DNA of 64,000 bases from Synechococcus sp. WH 8016 (GTDB lineage Bacteria > Cyanobacteriota > Cyanobacteriia > PCC-6307 > Cyanobiaceae), in contig NZ_AGIK01000001.1 of NCBI RefSeq assembly GCF_000230675.1, positions 124,001 to 188,000 on the forward strand, in the 5' to 3' direction. The position numbers and the translations under genes were made by a program. A model generated the notes under the pieces. The model made no database searches, was not told the DNA's origin, and saw nothing but the letters and a program-made list of their open reading frames with translations. This document shows, in pieces, positions 11,692 through 20,509 of this stretch (position 1 is its first letter; each line of letters opens with the position of its first letter).

Positions 11692-12687
11692 TTAGCGGAA
11701 CATCGAGCTGACAGAACTTTCCTCATGGATGCGCCAGATCGCTTCGCCGAGCATGTTGGCAACCGAGAGCACATGGAGTTGGTCAAATGTGCGATCGGGT
11801 TCGATTGGAATGCTGTTGGTGACCACCACCTGCTCGAAAAGCCCCTCTGCCGACAAGCGTTCAATGGCTGGAGGCGAGAACACAGGATGGGTGGCACAGG
11901 CAATCACCCTTTCGGCTCCTTGCTCTCTCAGCAGCCTGGCGCCGGAACAGATTGTGCCGCCGGTATCAATCATGTCGTCGATCAGGATCGCCGTGCGGCC
12001 ACTCACATCTCCAATCACGGTGAGGCTTTCAGCCATGTTGTGACCGGTGCGCCGCTTGTCGATGATGGCCAGAGGTGCGTCGTTCATTTGCTTGGCAAAG
12101 GCTCGGGCCCTGGCCACGCCACCGACGTCAGGCGACACCACCACCACCTCTCCCAGGTTTTGGGCGGAGAGGTAATCCACAAGCACGGGGGAGCCGTAAA
12201 TGTGATCACAGGGGATGTCGAAATACCCCTGGGTCTGGGCTGAGTGCAGATCCATCGCCAGCACGCGATCCACTCCCGATTTGACGAGCAAATTGGCGGT
12301 GAGCTTGGCGGCAATGGATTCCCGACCGGCTGTTTTTCGGTCTGCGCGGGCGTAGCCGTAATAGGGGACCACCGCGGTGATCTGTCGCGCCGATGCCCGC
12401 CTGCAGGCATCCACCATGATCAGCAGCTCCATCAAGTTGTCGTTGACCGGAGCGCAGGTGGGTTGGATCAGGAACACATCGCAACCGCGAATCGATTCCT
12501 GAATTTGCACATACAGCTCACCATCGGCGAAGCGCTTGCACACCTTCGGGCCATCGGGCACACCGAGATAGGCGGCAATTTCTCGCGCTAGTGCGGGATT
12601 TGAGGTGCCGCTAAACAGGCGAAGACGTCTGGTGTCGTGCTGCAATTTCTCTTGCTCGGCTCGGGCAGCGGTGAGGAAACTTGTCAC
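11692..12687 (-). CDS. prs: Ribose-phosphate pyrophosphokinase
   Basis: The 331-residue enzyme makes PRPP from ribose 5-phosphate and ATP for nucleotide, histidine and tryptophan synthesis. Recognised segments are RLFSGTSNPALA, the loop around YYGYARADRK, DLHSAQTQGYF and the PRPP-binding loop ILIDDMIDTGGTI near the C-terminal third. Family length is normal. The start is the GTG at 12687. The zwf-opcA genes nearby act in the pathway that supplies its substrate. Confidence 0.97.
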   Translation of the reverse strand: MTSFLTAARAEQEKLQHDTRRLRLFSGTSNPALAREIAAYLGVPDGPKVCKRFADGELYVQIQESIRGCDVFLIQPTCAPVNDNLMELLIMVDACRRASARQITAVVPYYGYARADRKTAGRESIAAKLTANLLVKSGVDRVLAMDLHSAQTQGYFDIPCDHIYGSPVLVDYLSAQNLGEVVVVSPDVGGVARARAFAKQMNDAPLAIIDKRRTGHNMAESLTVIGDVSGRTAILIDDMIDTGGTICSGARLLREQGAERVIACATHPVFSPPAIERLSAEGLFEQVVVTNSIPIEPDRTFDQLHVLSVANMLGEAIWRIHEESSVSSMFR

Positions 12688-12783
12688 GATGCCCGCGTTT
12701 GAGAACGGCGATGATCCGATCGTAGTGCTGCATCGCCTTCCTATCCATAAACGGTGCGGATCGGATCTCCCTAGGGTCGATCA

Positions 12784-13335
12784 ATGCTCGATTTCACCTT
12801 GGCTCTTGTCGGAGCTGGCCCCCTTCCTGAGCTCTCGATGCGTGAGGGTGCTCTTCAGCTTGCCGATCGCTTTTCGGCTGAGTTGGTGCCGTTGGCCTGT
12901 GGGTCGGAACCCCATAGCGGCTTGCAGGCACTGGCCTCGCGGCAGCGCGATCACAATCGCCCCACACTGCTGCGTTTGAGTGGAGACGCGGCGATGGCTG
13001 AGGGCTCGTCGGGAAGCTGGCTTGATGCGCTGGCCGCCTGGCGATGTCCTGTGCTGCTGTTGGTCCAGCCAAATGCAGCTGGTTTGATCCCTGGCATGGC
13101 ACCGGCCTCCGTCGCCCTGTGTCACTCCCTCAACATTCCATTGGTTGGCTTAGCCCAACTTGGCGGCCGCTGGGATTTAACGGCCCGTCGCAGGGATGGC
13201 TTGCCCTGGTGTGGTCACTTGGATACGACCGATGATGGTGAGGCTGCTTCGGATGCACTGGTTCGTTCCATCCAGCAGCGCTGGAAACGCATGAACCCAG
13301 CCATCAGTTCTGAGCTGGCCAGATTGGCAAGTTGA
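12784..13335 (+). CDS. Conserved-looking protein of unknown function
   Basis: The 183-residue product has an alpha/beta pattern: alternating hydrophobic strands (LDFTLALVG, CPVLLLVQ, IPLVGLAQLGG) and Ala-rich helices, which suggests a Rossmann-like fold, but no nucleotide-binding motif is clear. There is no signal peptide or membrane segment. The start is the ATG at 12784. Its last 32 bases overlap the end of the convergent LCP-like gene. I do not recognise the family. Confidence 0.6.
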   Translation: MLDFTLALVGAGPLPELSMREGALQLADRFSAELVPLACGSEPHSGLQALASRQRDHNRPTLLRLSGDAAMAEGSSGSWLDALAAWRCPVLLLVQPNAAGLIPGMAPASVALCHSLNIPLVGLAQLGGRWDLTARRRDGLPWCGHLDTTDDGEAASDALVRSIQQRWKRMNPAISSELARLAS

Positions 13336-14299
13336 GATCTGGCTTCAATTCGCGCAGCCTCTGTTGTCCGGCCCGTGGTGCCAGCGGCAGCTCCGTAATC
13401 ACCGGTGGTGCTGGCGCATTGATCGCTGCTGCTACCAGGCTCAGCATCTCCGTGGTGCTGATATCTGTCGTGACTTGATTGGAGAACACATTCAGCAGCT
13501 CGGGCACCACGGTGACGACATCGATTTCAGCTAACTGCTGATGCACCCCTTGGAGCAGCAGGCCTTGTCTCACTCTGCGCTGATGGTCGTCATTGGGCTT
13601 GGGCTTATGTCGTACGAGTTGTTCTGCCTGAGCGCCGTTCAATGTTTGGAGTCCGGCCTGCAGGTTCACGCTGTAACCCTGGGATTTGTCCTCGTATTTG
13701 TAGGTTTGGTTCAGGGTGACTTCGATGTCTCCAAGTCCTTCGACGAATCGGCGCAAGCCCTGTCTGGAGAGGACTAAGTAGCGATCTGGCTTGTTCACAG
13801 GCAGATCGATCAGCTCGCCAACGACGTCAGAGGTCAGGGCGATTCCACCGTGTTGCCACGTTTTGGAAAGCGCTTGCATCTCCTCGATCCCTGGCAGTTG
13901 AACGGCCAGTTCTGTCGGCAACTGCAAAATTTGAACGGGTTGCTTGGCGCTGATATTGACCAGCATCAAGCTGTCGGCGTTGGCAGGCCCTTGCGGCGCC
14001 GCTTGATTGGAGACGGCATTGATCGTGTCTGCGTCAAGGCCGACGACCAGCACCATCACGGCTTGTTCCGGAAGCGGAGCGAGGCTTGTTAACCCCTCGG
14101 ACGACGGCACATCGGCGCCGGCAACGTCTGGTTTGGGCCAGATCGTTGCAAGCGCTGTGCCTGCTAAGGCCGTGCCCAACAATGCAGCACCAATGCGCAA
14201 AAGACTGCGCCCGGGGCGGTCGCCCAACCAGCTTTTGCTCGGTTTTTGCTGCGAGTCCCCACTCAACGCCGGCTCCCCCATGCGTGATGTTCTGATCAT
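13304..14299 (-). CDS. LytR-CpsA-Psr (LCP)-like protein lacking the catalytic motif
   Basis: The 331-residue product has a cytoplasmic start, one membrane helix (about residues 33-53) and an extracytoplasmic LCP-type domain recognisable by VMVLVVGLDADT, ADSLMLVNI, a segment DIEVTLNQTYKYEDKSQGYSVNL, LQAGLQTLNGAQAEQLVRHK and RRVRQG. True LCP enzymes attach glycopolymers to peptidoglycan and use an Arg/Asp motif of the type IPRDS. Here that position reads LPTEL (about 127-131), so the key Arg-Asp is absent. It may be inactive or work differently. The ATG at 14299 lies inside a perfect inverted repeat; an ATG at 14281 is an alternative. Confidence 0.75.
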   Translation of the reverse strand: MIRTSRMGEPALSGDSQQKPSKSWLGDRPGRSLLRIGAALLGTALAGTALATIWPKPDVAGADVPSSEGLTSLAPLPEQAVMVLVVGLDADTINAVSNQAAPQGPANADSLMLVNISAKQPVQILQLPTELAVQLPGIEEMQALSKTWQHGGIALTSDVVGELIDLPVNKPDRYLVLSRQGLRRFVEGLGDIEVTLNQTYKYEDKSQGYSVNLQAGLQTLNGAQAEQLVRHKPKPNDDHQRRVRQGLLLQGVHQQLAEIDVVTVVPELLNVFSNQVTTDISTTEMLSLVAAAINAPAPPVITELPLAPRAGQQRLRELKPDLNLPIWPAQN

Positions 14300-14306
14300 T
14301 GATCAG
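14292..14306. repeat. 15-bp perfect inverted repeat over the LCP-like start codon
   Basis: CTGATCA-T-TGATCAG. The central bases contain the ATG start of the minus-strand LCP-like gene. It could be an operator or a small hairpin limiting translation; only the symmetry is seen. Confidence 0.5.
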
Positions 14307-14494
14307 CCAGTCTCGCTCAGCCTCGCTGAATTGGGAATCAAAGCCTTAGCAGCGAACTGCCATTGGACCCAAAGGAAGGATGCATCTCCTGATTGATCTC
14401 ACTTCCAGGAAAAGATTGAAGAGCTGGAATAAGTCTTCTTTGTGTTCTGATTCAGTGGCTGATGGATTTTTTTGGGACAACGTAGGAGGTCTCG

Positions 14495-15535
14495 TTAAAA
14501 CAGAGCAGCATCCCCTAACTCTTGGCCAGCCATTCCTTCTTTGTGGACCCTTGCAAAAAATTGTTCGAGGGTGTCATCGCCAAAGGAAGGGGTTGCATCG
14601 GGGTCATAGCAAGCACGCTTTTCGTCCCATACCAACATCGATTCACTGGCGTAATAGCAACCGATACGGGCGAATTCAGCTGTGTCTTCCACGGCTGGTA
14701 TCAGCTCTGCAACTTTTTCTAATAGGGCCGTTGGGGCATTCATGACTGCCATCGGTAACGAAAGCATTCTCGGGGAGCGGCCTAATGTTTTGAAGAGCAT
14801 TTCCCCTTGCGTCCGAGCGCTCAAGGCCGGGCCGGGTCCCCCGATGGGTAAAACTTGATTCACTTTGTCTGTTTCATGAACGCAATTAGCTAAGAAGCAT
14901 GCAAGATCTTGTTCACTGATTGGCTTGCAACTTGTTAGCTCTCCATTGCCAAACATGACATAAGGAGCTCCTTTTTTGCAGCTCTCAAATTGGCCAGCAA
15001 TGCTTTTAAAAAAGGCTGTTGGACGAACAATGGTATGGGTGATTTCTTTGTCTTCCTGAAGCTGTCTTTCGAAGGCAAGCTTCGCTTTTTGGAATTCTAA
15101 AATTGGCTTTTGTACGCAGATGGCTGAAAGCATCACGAAATGCGCTACCCCAGCCTTACGTCCTTCGCTGTAAGTATTGAGGTTGGCTTGATAATCAATG
15201 GCCCAAGAATCCTTCTTGCCACCTGTTCTCGATGCCAGGCAAGAAATCACCACATCGGTGGGTTCGTTGAAGGCATGTGTTGCCAGGGAAGCTGGATTGG
15301 TGACATCTCCAAATCTCACCTCTGCGCCAGGAAAATCGGCCACCACCTCTGCTTGACCCTGGCGCCCTCCAATGCCACTGGAGTCGCGGGCGAAGGCCAT
15401 CACCTGATACCCACGCTTCACCAGCTCTTTGACGACAAATCGTCCGATGTATCCGGTGGCCCCGAAGACGGCCACTCTCACTTGATCGGGAGAACGTTCG
15501 CGAAAATCATGGCGTGGTAATTGGGGGGAGAGCAC
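14495..15535 (-). CDS. bciA: 3,8-divinyl (proto)chlorophyllide a 8-vinyl reductase, BciA type
   Basis: The 346-residue protein is an atypical short-chain dehydrogenase with the NADPH-binding motif VAVFGATGYIGRFVVKEL near residue 22. It matches the plant/green-sulfur DVR (BciA) family, with VISCLASRTGGKKDSW and HTIVRPTAFFKSIAGQ as recognisable segments. It reduces the C8 vinyl group of divinyl chlorophyllide, giving monovinyl chlorophyll a as in Synechococcus; Prochlorococcus lacks this step and keeps divinyl chlorophylls. This supports a Synechococcus rather than Prochlorococcus source. The start is the GTG at 15535. Confidence 0.88.
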   Translation of the reverse strand: MLSPQLPRHDFRERSPDQVRVAVFGATGYIGRFVVKELVKRGYQVMAFARDSSGIGGRQGQAEVVADFPGAEVRFGDVTNPASLATHAFNEPTDVVISCLASRTGGKKDSWAIDYQANLNTYSEGRKAGVAHFVMLSAICVQKPILEFQKAKLAFERQLQEDKEITHTIVRPTAFFKSIAGQFESCKKGAPYVMFGNGELTSCKPISEQDLACFLANCVHETDKVNQVLPIGGPGPALSARTQGEMLFKTLGRSPRMLSLPMAVMNAPTALLEKVAELIPAVEDTAEFARIGCYYASESMLVWDEKRACYDPDATPSFGDDTLEQFFARVHKEGMAGQELGDAALF

Positions 15536-15729
15536 GTCATCACCAGATCAACCGGAGCCAACGCTAAGGCGCGAATCTTCTGATTACAAACGAAGCCGGC
15601 TAAGAACTTTCAGTCATGGCGATGCGCTAAGCCGCGCGTGTCGATCGTTGTTGAGACGCTCCGTAAGATCAAAAAGGTCGGATCCCTTCATGCCCTTCGA
15701 CCGTCTGACTCCCCGAATGATTGGCTTCG

Positions 15730-17256
15730 ATGGTTAAACACTCCAGAAGCGAAAGGGGGCAGAGGGTTGGTGTTCTCCTGCATCCCACGGCCCTGCCGGA
15801 TTCACCGGTGTGTGGAAGCTTTGGACGGTCAGCCCGCGCCTGGTTGAAGGCTTTGGCGGACCATGGCATCAATGTTTGGCAGATTTTGCCCCTGGCTCCT
15901 CCTGATGGCACAGGGTCGCCTTACAGCTCCCCCTCCAGTTTTGCCCTGAATCCTTGGCTTCTGGATGCCGAAGATTTGGCAGAAGAGAGCTTTTTGGCGT
16001 CCAGTGATCTTGAGCATCTCCCTGGCGCTGAGCCCACGCGGGAAGCCAGCGCTGAGGTGGACTTTCAGTTGGCGGATGCGCGTGCTGCGGCCCTGGCCCA
16101 TGCGCTTGCAGCCCATTGGCCTCAGCAATCCTCTGCGCGCAAACAACAATTTGAGCGCTGGAAAGTCGACCAAACGCATTGGCTGCCGGATCACGTCAAT
16201 TTTGTGGTGCTCCGCGAGCAACACAGCGGTTTGCCCTGGTGGTCTTGGCCCCATCCGCTCGCTGTGCAGCAACCTGCTGCCTTGGCGCAGTGGCGGCTTC
16301 AGCATGGCGAGGCCTTGCTGGAGCAGGAACTTCTCCAATGGCATCTCGATCGTCAGTGGCAACGTCTGCGCGCGCAAGCTCGGGAGTTAAACATCGAGAT
16401 CCTTGGTGATCTGCCCTTTTATGTGGCTCGCGATAGCGCTGATGTTTGGAGCCATCGCTCCCTGTTTTCGATTGCGGCTGATGGACGCATGCGGCTTCAG
16501 AGCGGCGTGCCACCCGATTATTTTTCGGAGACAGGTCAGCTTTGGGGAACACCGGTTTACAGCTGGGCCAGGCACCGGCGGACTGGATTTCGTTGGTGGC
16601 GCAATCGCCTGAAGCGGCAGTGGAGGCTTGCCGACCGCCTGCGCTTGGATCATTTCAGAGCCCTCGCAGGATTTTGGGCGGTTCCCGGCGATGACGACAC
16701 GGCCCAAAATGGGGTGTGGCAGCGCTCACCCGGCCATGAGTTGTTGCGCCTGCTTCGTCGCGATGCCGGAGGGAAGCTTCCTCTCGTTGCCGAAGATCTT
16801 GGCGTGATTACGCCAGATGTGGAACGGCTCCGTGATCGCTTTCGTTTACCAGGGATGAAGGTGTTGCAATTCGCCTTTGATGGCAACCCCAAGAACCCCT
16901 ATTTGCCGTGCAATGTCAAAGGTCGCCGTTGGGTGGTCTACACCGGTACCCATGACAACCCCACAACGATGGGGTGGTGGCAGAGACTGGATGAATCCTC
17001 TAGGCGCCAGCTTGGTGAGCTGCTGGGATGTCATGTGGAGTCACCCGGATGGCAATTGATGGAACTCGGAATGGCAACGTCCGCTGAGCTCGTCGTGTCT
17101 CCTTTGCAGGATTTGCTGCATTTGGATGATCAAGCCCGATTCAATACGCCAGGCACTGTTGGCGGCAATTGGTGCTGGCGGATGAGCGCTTTTGACGAGG
17201 CCTTGCAAGGAGCTCTCAAGGGTTACGGGGAGAGAGCAGCGGTCTGGGGCAGGTGA
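15730..17256 (+). CDS. malQ: 4-alpha-glucanotransferase (amylomaltase)
   Basis: The product has 508 residues from the ATG at 15730 (a TTG at 15721 is also in frame). It is a GH77 disproportionating enzyme of glycogen and malto-oligosaccharide metabolism. Recognised segments are GVLLHPTALP, WQILPLAPPDGTGSPYSS, the GH77 signature around EILGDLPFYVARDSADVW, DRLRLDHFRALAGFW with the catalytic Asp, and PLVAEDLGVITPDV. Family length is normal and there is no signal peptide. Its last 34 bases overlap the end of the convergent RodZ-like gene. Confidence 0.95.
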   Translation: MVKHSRSERGQRVGVLLHPTALPDSPVCGSFGRSARAWLKALADHGINVWQILPLAPPDGTGSPYSSPSSFALNPWLLDAEDLAEESFLASSDLEHLPGAEPTREASAEVDFQLADARAAALAHALAAHWPQQSSARKQQFERWKVDQTHWLPDHVNFVVLREQHSGLPWWSWPHPLAVQQPAALAQWRLQHGEALLEQELLQWHLDRQWQRLRAQARELNIEILGDLPFYVARDSADVWSHRSLFSIAADGRMRLQSGVPPDYFSETGQLWGTPVYSWARHRRTGFRWWRNRLKRQWRLADRLRLDHFRALAGFWAVPGDDDTAQNGVWQRSPGHELLRLLRRDAGGKLPLVAEDLGVITPDVERLRDRFRLPGMKVLQFAFDGNPKNPYLPCNVKGRRWVVYTGTHDNPTTMGWWQRLDESSRRQLGELLGCHVESPGWQLMELGMATSAELVVSPLQDLLHLDDQARFNTPGTVGGNWCWRMSAFDEALQGALKGYGERAAVWGR

Positions 17257-18071
17257 TAGGAACCAGGTTGATTGGCCTTTGGAGCGAGAACTTGTCCGTT
17301 CCAGCTCACGGAGTCGGCCTCGCCTGGTGGTGGATTGATGCTGAGGTCCACTGGGGGTAAAAGCTGCAAGGTCATGGTTCCAGTGGCGCCCTGAAGGTTG
17401 GTTCGATCTCCTCCTTCACTGCGCAGATTGATCTGCCGTGGTTGGTTGAGGTTGATCTCGAGTACGCCGGGTTTTGTGCGTTGATCGAGAGGGAGAGCAG
17501 GCTGTCCAGGACTGGCAGTGATCACCTCCTCCAGCGGGCGCAAACCCTTCAACATCTGATCACTGTCCAGCGGTGTATTAATCGGGATTGGCCTTGGCGA
17601 GAAGGCATTGAGGTTGATCAGATGACGTTGTTGGTGATTCAGAGCCAGAATCGATCCGAGGATCACAGCGCCATAGACCACGCTTCCTTGCCACGTGGTG
17701 AAGATATCGATGCTGCCAAGAGTGAAGCGCGTGCCTCGACCGTTGGTCGCTAAGCGATTCGATCCGGGTTTGTTCGGGAGGGCTGCAAGAAGGCTGTTGT
17801 TTGGAAGGTCGAAATAGGTCTCCAAGCGCTGCAACATCGCCACTAAATAGGCGGGTTCCGGGAGGCGGTCTTGCCAGCCGCGTTCGAGAGCTTCCAGCAC
17901 CGGTGTTGTGATTCTCACCTCTTTGGAGAGGTCTCGCATGCTGAGGCCTTTTCGTTCTCTCTGTTCTCGCAGCAGTTGTCCCGCCTCCTCCAGGGAGTTA
18001 TTGCGACTCTCAAGCGGCGTGGGAGCTTGTTGCTTGTTTTTGAGACGTCGCCAAGGGAGGGAAAACTTCAT
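17223..18071 (-). CDS. RodZ-like protein: HTH domain plus one membrane segment
   Basis: The 282-residue protein has a helix-turn-helix domain (residues about 28-95: LREQRERKGLSMRDLSKEV and ITTPVLEALERG), one hydrophobic segment at about residues 130-145 (GSVVYGAVILGSILAL) and a proline-rich C-terminal part of about 140 residues. This matches the layout of RodZ, which links MreB to cell shape, and of related cyanobacterial HTH-membrane proteins. The C-terminal part is not clearly a DUF4115 domain. The start is the ATG at 18071; the gene lies 16 bases after the pseudouridine synthase on the same strand. Confidence 0.65.
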   Translation of the reverse strand: MKFSLPWRRLKNKQQAPTPLESRNNSLEEAGQLLREQRERKGLSMRDLSKEVRITTPVLEALERGWQDRLPEPAYLVAMLQRLETYFDLPNNSLLAALPNKPGSNRLATNGRGTRFTLGSIDIFTTWQGSVVYGAVILGSILALNHQQRHLINLNAFSPRPIPINTPLDSDQMLKGLRPLEEVITASPGQPALPLDQRTKPGVLEINLNQPRQINLRSEGGDRTNLQGATGTMTLQLLPPVDLSINPPPGEADSVSWNGQVLAPKANQPGSYHLPQTAALSP

Positions 18072-18087
18072 CGCGGCGATGCCGTTA

Positions 18088-18819
18088 TCAGGGGCACTCG
18101 TTCCGTTCCAGACGGATAGAGGTCCATTCTGAACCTGTTAACTCGCGCCATTGGCCCTCTGGCAAAGAACCGAGATCAATGGACGAGATGGCTGTTCGTT
18201 GAAGATCCAGCACCGGGTGGCCAAGGGCGTCGGCCACCCGGCGGATTTGGCGATTCCTTCCCTCCGTGAGGATGACTTGTAAAAGCGATTGGTTGGCTCC
18301 TTGTTTCAGCAGGGAAACCTCGGCCGGTTGTGTGGGTATGCCGTCGAGGCTCACACCGTTGCGCCAGCGCTGCAGCGTTGTGGACATGGGCTTCCCTCTA
18401 ACCAGCACTTTGTAGGTTTTGCGGTGCGCATAGCGGGGGTGCGTGAGCTGCAAGGTGATGGCACCTTGATTGGTTAACAGGAGAGCTCCGCGGCTGTCTC
18501 CATCCAGTCGGCCAATCGGGTGAAGGCCGCGTCGGAGCGACTCGGGTATGAGATCGAGAACCGTCTTGCGCCCTTGGGGATCACTGCAGCTGCTGATGAC
18601 CCCGGGGGGTTTGTTGAGCAGGATCAGTTTTGGGCTCGAGGGCTGAGACAAGGGACAACCATCCACCTCGATGCGGTCGATGCTTGGATCGGCTTGGTCG
18701 CCCAGTCCCGCTGTGACCTGATTCACCTTGACGCGGCCCTCGCGCAGAAGGTCTTCAGCGTGTCGCCGCGAACAGACCCCAGCAGCTGCGATCAGTTTTT
18801 GCAACCGTTGACGGCTCAC
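18088..18819 (-). CDS. RsuA/RluB-family pseudouridine synthase
   Basis: An S4 RNA-binding domain (SRQRLQKLIAAAGVCSRR and on) is followed by a pseudouridine synthase domain with the catalytic signature GRLDGDSRGALLLTNQG. The enzyme converts a uridine in rRNA to pseudouridine; by length and motif it is closest to RluB/RluE/RluF-type proteins. I prefer the GTG at 18819 because AAGGAG lies seven bases upstream; the frame is open to a TTG at 18837. It is divergent from the sigma factor gene. Confidence 0.85.
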   Translation of the reverse strand: MSRQRLQKLIAAAGVCSRRHAEDLLREGRVKVNQVTAGLGDQADPSIDRIEVDGCPLSQPSSPKLILLNKPPGVISSCSDPQGRKTVLDLIPESLRRGLHPIGRLDGDSRGALLLTNQGAITLQLTHPRYAHRKTYKVLVRGKPMSTTLQRWRNGVSLDGIPTQPAEVSLLKQGANQSLLQVILTEGRNRQIRRVADALGHPVLDLQRTAISSIDLGSLPEGQWRELTGSEWTSIRLERNECP

Positions 18820-18866
18820 CGGTTCACTCCTTGGCAATGATCTGACACTGTTTTGATCCAGTGGTG

Positions 18867-18889
18867 ATCAAGAGTGATCATCAAGAGTG
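18867..18889. repeat. Two 10-bp direct repeats between divergent promoters
   Basis: ATCAAGAGTG occurs at 18867-18876 and 18880-18889, a 13-base period, in the gap between the pseudouridine synthase and sigma factor genes. It could be a paired regulator site; only the repeat is seen. Confidence 0.35.
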
Positions 18890-18989
18890 GTAGCGGTCAT
18901 GACGGAAAAGATCTCAGTTTCGTCATTTTGTCAAGTGGATTAAACGGGTGCCAACGTGAAGAAAATCATAAAAAGTGGTAGATTAGGAA

Positions 18990-19004
18990 ACGAAAACGTT
19001 TCGT
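18990..19004. repeat. Inverted repeat at the sigma factor translation start
   Basis: ACGAAA-ACG-TTTCGT, ending a few bases before the TTG (19007) or ATG (19013) start of the sigma factor gene and lying where a ribosome-binding site would be. It could act as an operator or as a translation-limiting hairpin. Confidence 0.45.
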
Positions 19005-19012
19005 AATTGCCG

Positions 19013-19978
19013 ATGGCGCCCTTGGCTCTGCTCCCCGATGCGGACCTCGTGCGTTCGTATTTGCGAGACATCGGCCGAGTGCCGTTGTTGAGTCATCAGC
19101 AGGAGATCACGCTGGGCCGTCAGGTGCAGGAGCTGATGGATCTCGAGGCGTTGGAAGCGGAATTAAAGGACCAGCGTGGCGAAGACCAGGTAGCCCGAGA
19201 AGAAGTGGCCAAAGCGGCTGGTGTGAGTGCAGCGCAACTCAAGCGCAAGCTGCAGGCGGGCCGGCGCGCCAAAGAGCGGATGGTGGCTGCCAATTTGCGC
19301 TTGGTGGTGAGCGTCGCCAAGAAATACACCAAGCGGAACATGGAACTGCTGGATTTAATCCAGGAGGGAACGATTGGTTTGGTGCGTGGTGTGGAGAAAT
19401 TTGATCCCACCCGGGGCTACAAGTTCAGCACCTATGCGTATTGGTGGATCCGTCAGGGCATCACCCGTGCGATTGCGGAGAAGAGCCGAACGATTCGCTT
19501 GCCGATTCACATCACCGAGATGTTGAACAAGCTGAAAAAAGGCCAGAGAGAATTAAGCCAAGAGCTGGGCCGCACCCCCTCGGTGACGGAACTGGCCTCG
19601 TTTGTGGAACTTCCAGAAGAGGAAGTGAAGGATTTGATGTGCCGTGCCCGCCAGCCTGTGAGCTTGGAGATGAAGGTGGGAGATGGCGATGACACCGAAC
19701 TGCTGGAGCTGCTGGCTGGTGATGGTGAGTTGCCATCTGAACAGGTTGAAGGCGAATGCTTGAAGGGAGATCTGCGTGATCTGTTGAGCCAGCTGCCTGA
19801 ATTACAGGGCAAAGTGTTGCGAATGCGCTACGGGATGGACGGGGAAGAGCCGATGAGCCTCACGGGCATTGCCAAATCCATGAAGATGAGTCGAGACCGC
19901 ACGCGCAGGCTCGAACGTGAAGGTCTAGAGATGTTGCGCCGAGGTGATGAACAACTCCAGGCCTATGTGCTTGTTTAA
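19013..19978 (+). CDS. Group 2 RNA polymerase sigma-70 family factor
   Basis: The 321-residue protein has the core of a primary-like sigma factor without the long N-terminal region 1.1. It shows region 1.2 (LVRSYLRDIGRVPLLSHQQEI), region 2 including FSTYAYWWIRQGITRAI, region 3 (RLPIHITEMLNKL) and region 4 (LRMRYGMDG and a helix-turn-helix ending RDRTRRLEREGLEML). Such group 2 sigma factors direct responses to light, stress and nutrient change in cyanobacteria. The start is uncertain between TTG 19007 and ATG 19013; an inverted repeat sits just upstream. Confidence 0.92.
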   Translation: MAPLALLPDADLVRSYLRDIGRVPLLSHQQEITLGRQVQELMDLEALEAELKDQRGEDQVAREEVAKAAGVSAAQLKRKLQAGRRAKERMVAANLRLVVSVAKKYTKRNMELLDLIQEGTIGLVRGVEKFDPTRGYKFSTYAYWWIRQGITRAIAEKSRTIRLPIHITEMLNKLKKGQRELSQELGRTPSVTELASFVELPEEEVKDLMCRARQPVSLEMKVGDGDDTELLELLAGDGELPSEQVEGECLKGDLRDLLSQLPELQGKVLRMRYGMDGEEPMSLTGIAKSMKMSRDRTRRLEREGLEMLRRGDEQLQAYVLV

Positions 19979-19986
19979 GCCTGAAT

Positions 19987-20466
19987 TCAGAAGAATTCGT
20001 CGAAGTTGTCGAAATCAACGGCTTTGAAATTGCCAGACTCTACTTGAGTCATTAATCGCTCCAATTGCACCCATAACGCTCCACCCGTGAGAAGGGAAAG
20101 CAGCATGGCAACCAGGTATCCAGCCCCAGACGCGAAGCCAAACACTTGAAGTGACCCTCCGATGAAAAGAGTGATGCCGAGCAGGGTTCCGGCATAACTC
20201 ATCGTGACTTCTGCCGTCCCAAGGGGCAAAAGGGCGAGCCGATCTTGCTTCCATCCGTCTAAGCGAATCTGGATCAGACGCGCAAAGGTGAGCCCGCACA
20301 ACACGCCAATGGCTAGCCCCAGCCCCGCCACGAGATAGGGCGGCTGGCTCATCGGAGCGTATTCCAGCAATATTTCACTGGGATCGAGATCACCAAAGAA
20401 ATCACTGAGTGCATCGAGGTCGGCTTGGTCTAACTCGATGGGCATGAGGTCAGGGGCTAATCCCAT
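19987..20466 (-). CDS. Small membrane protein of unknown function
   Basis: The 159-residue product has an acidic start, three or four hydrophobic segments (about residues 44-62, 88-107, 112-132) and an acidic, Phe-rich tail (FDNFDEFF). It is likely an inner or thylakoid membrane protein. I do not recognise the family. The start is the ATG at 20466. It follows the UbiB-type kinase gene on the same strand, 43 bases downstream, and converges with the sigma factor gene. Confidence 0.65.
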   Translation of the reverse strand: MGLAPDLMPIELDQADLDALSDFFGDLDPSEILLEYAPMSQPPYLVAGLGLAIGVLCGLTFARLIQIRLDGWKQDRLALLPLGTAEVTMSYAGTLLGITLFIGGSLQVFGFASGAGYLVAMLLSLLTGGALWVQLERLMTQVESGNFKAVDFDNFDEFF

Positions 20467-20509
20467 AACAGTGAGGTTGAGAGTGTGAGGTGAAAGCGTT
20501 GGGGGGACC

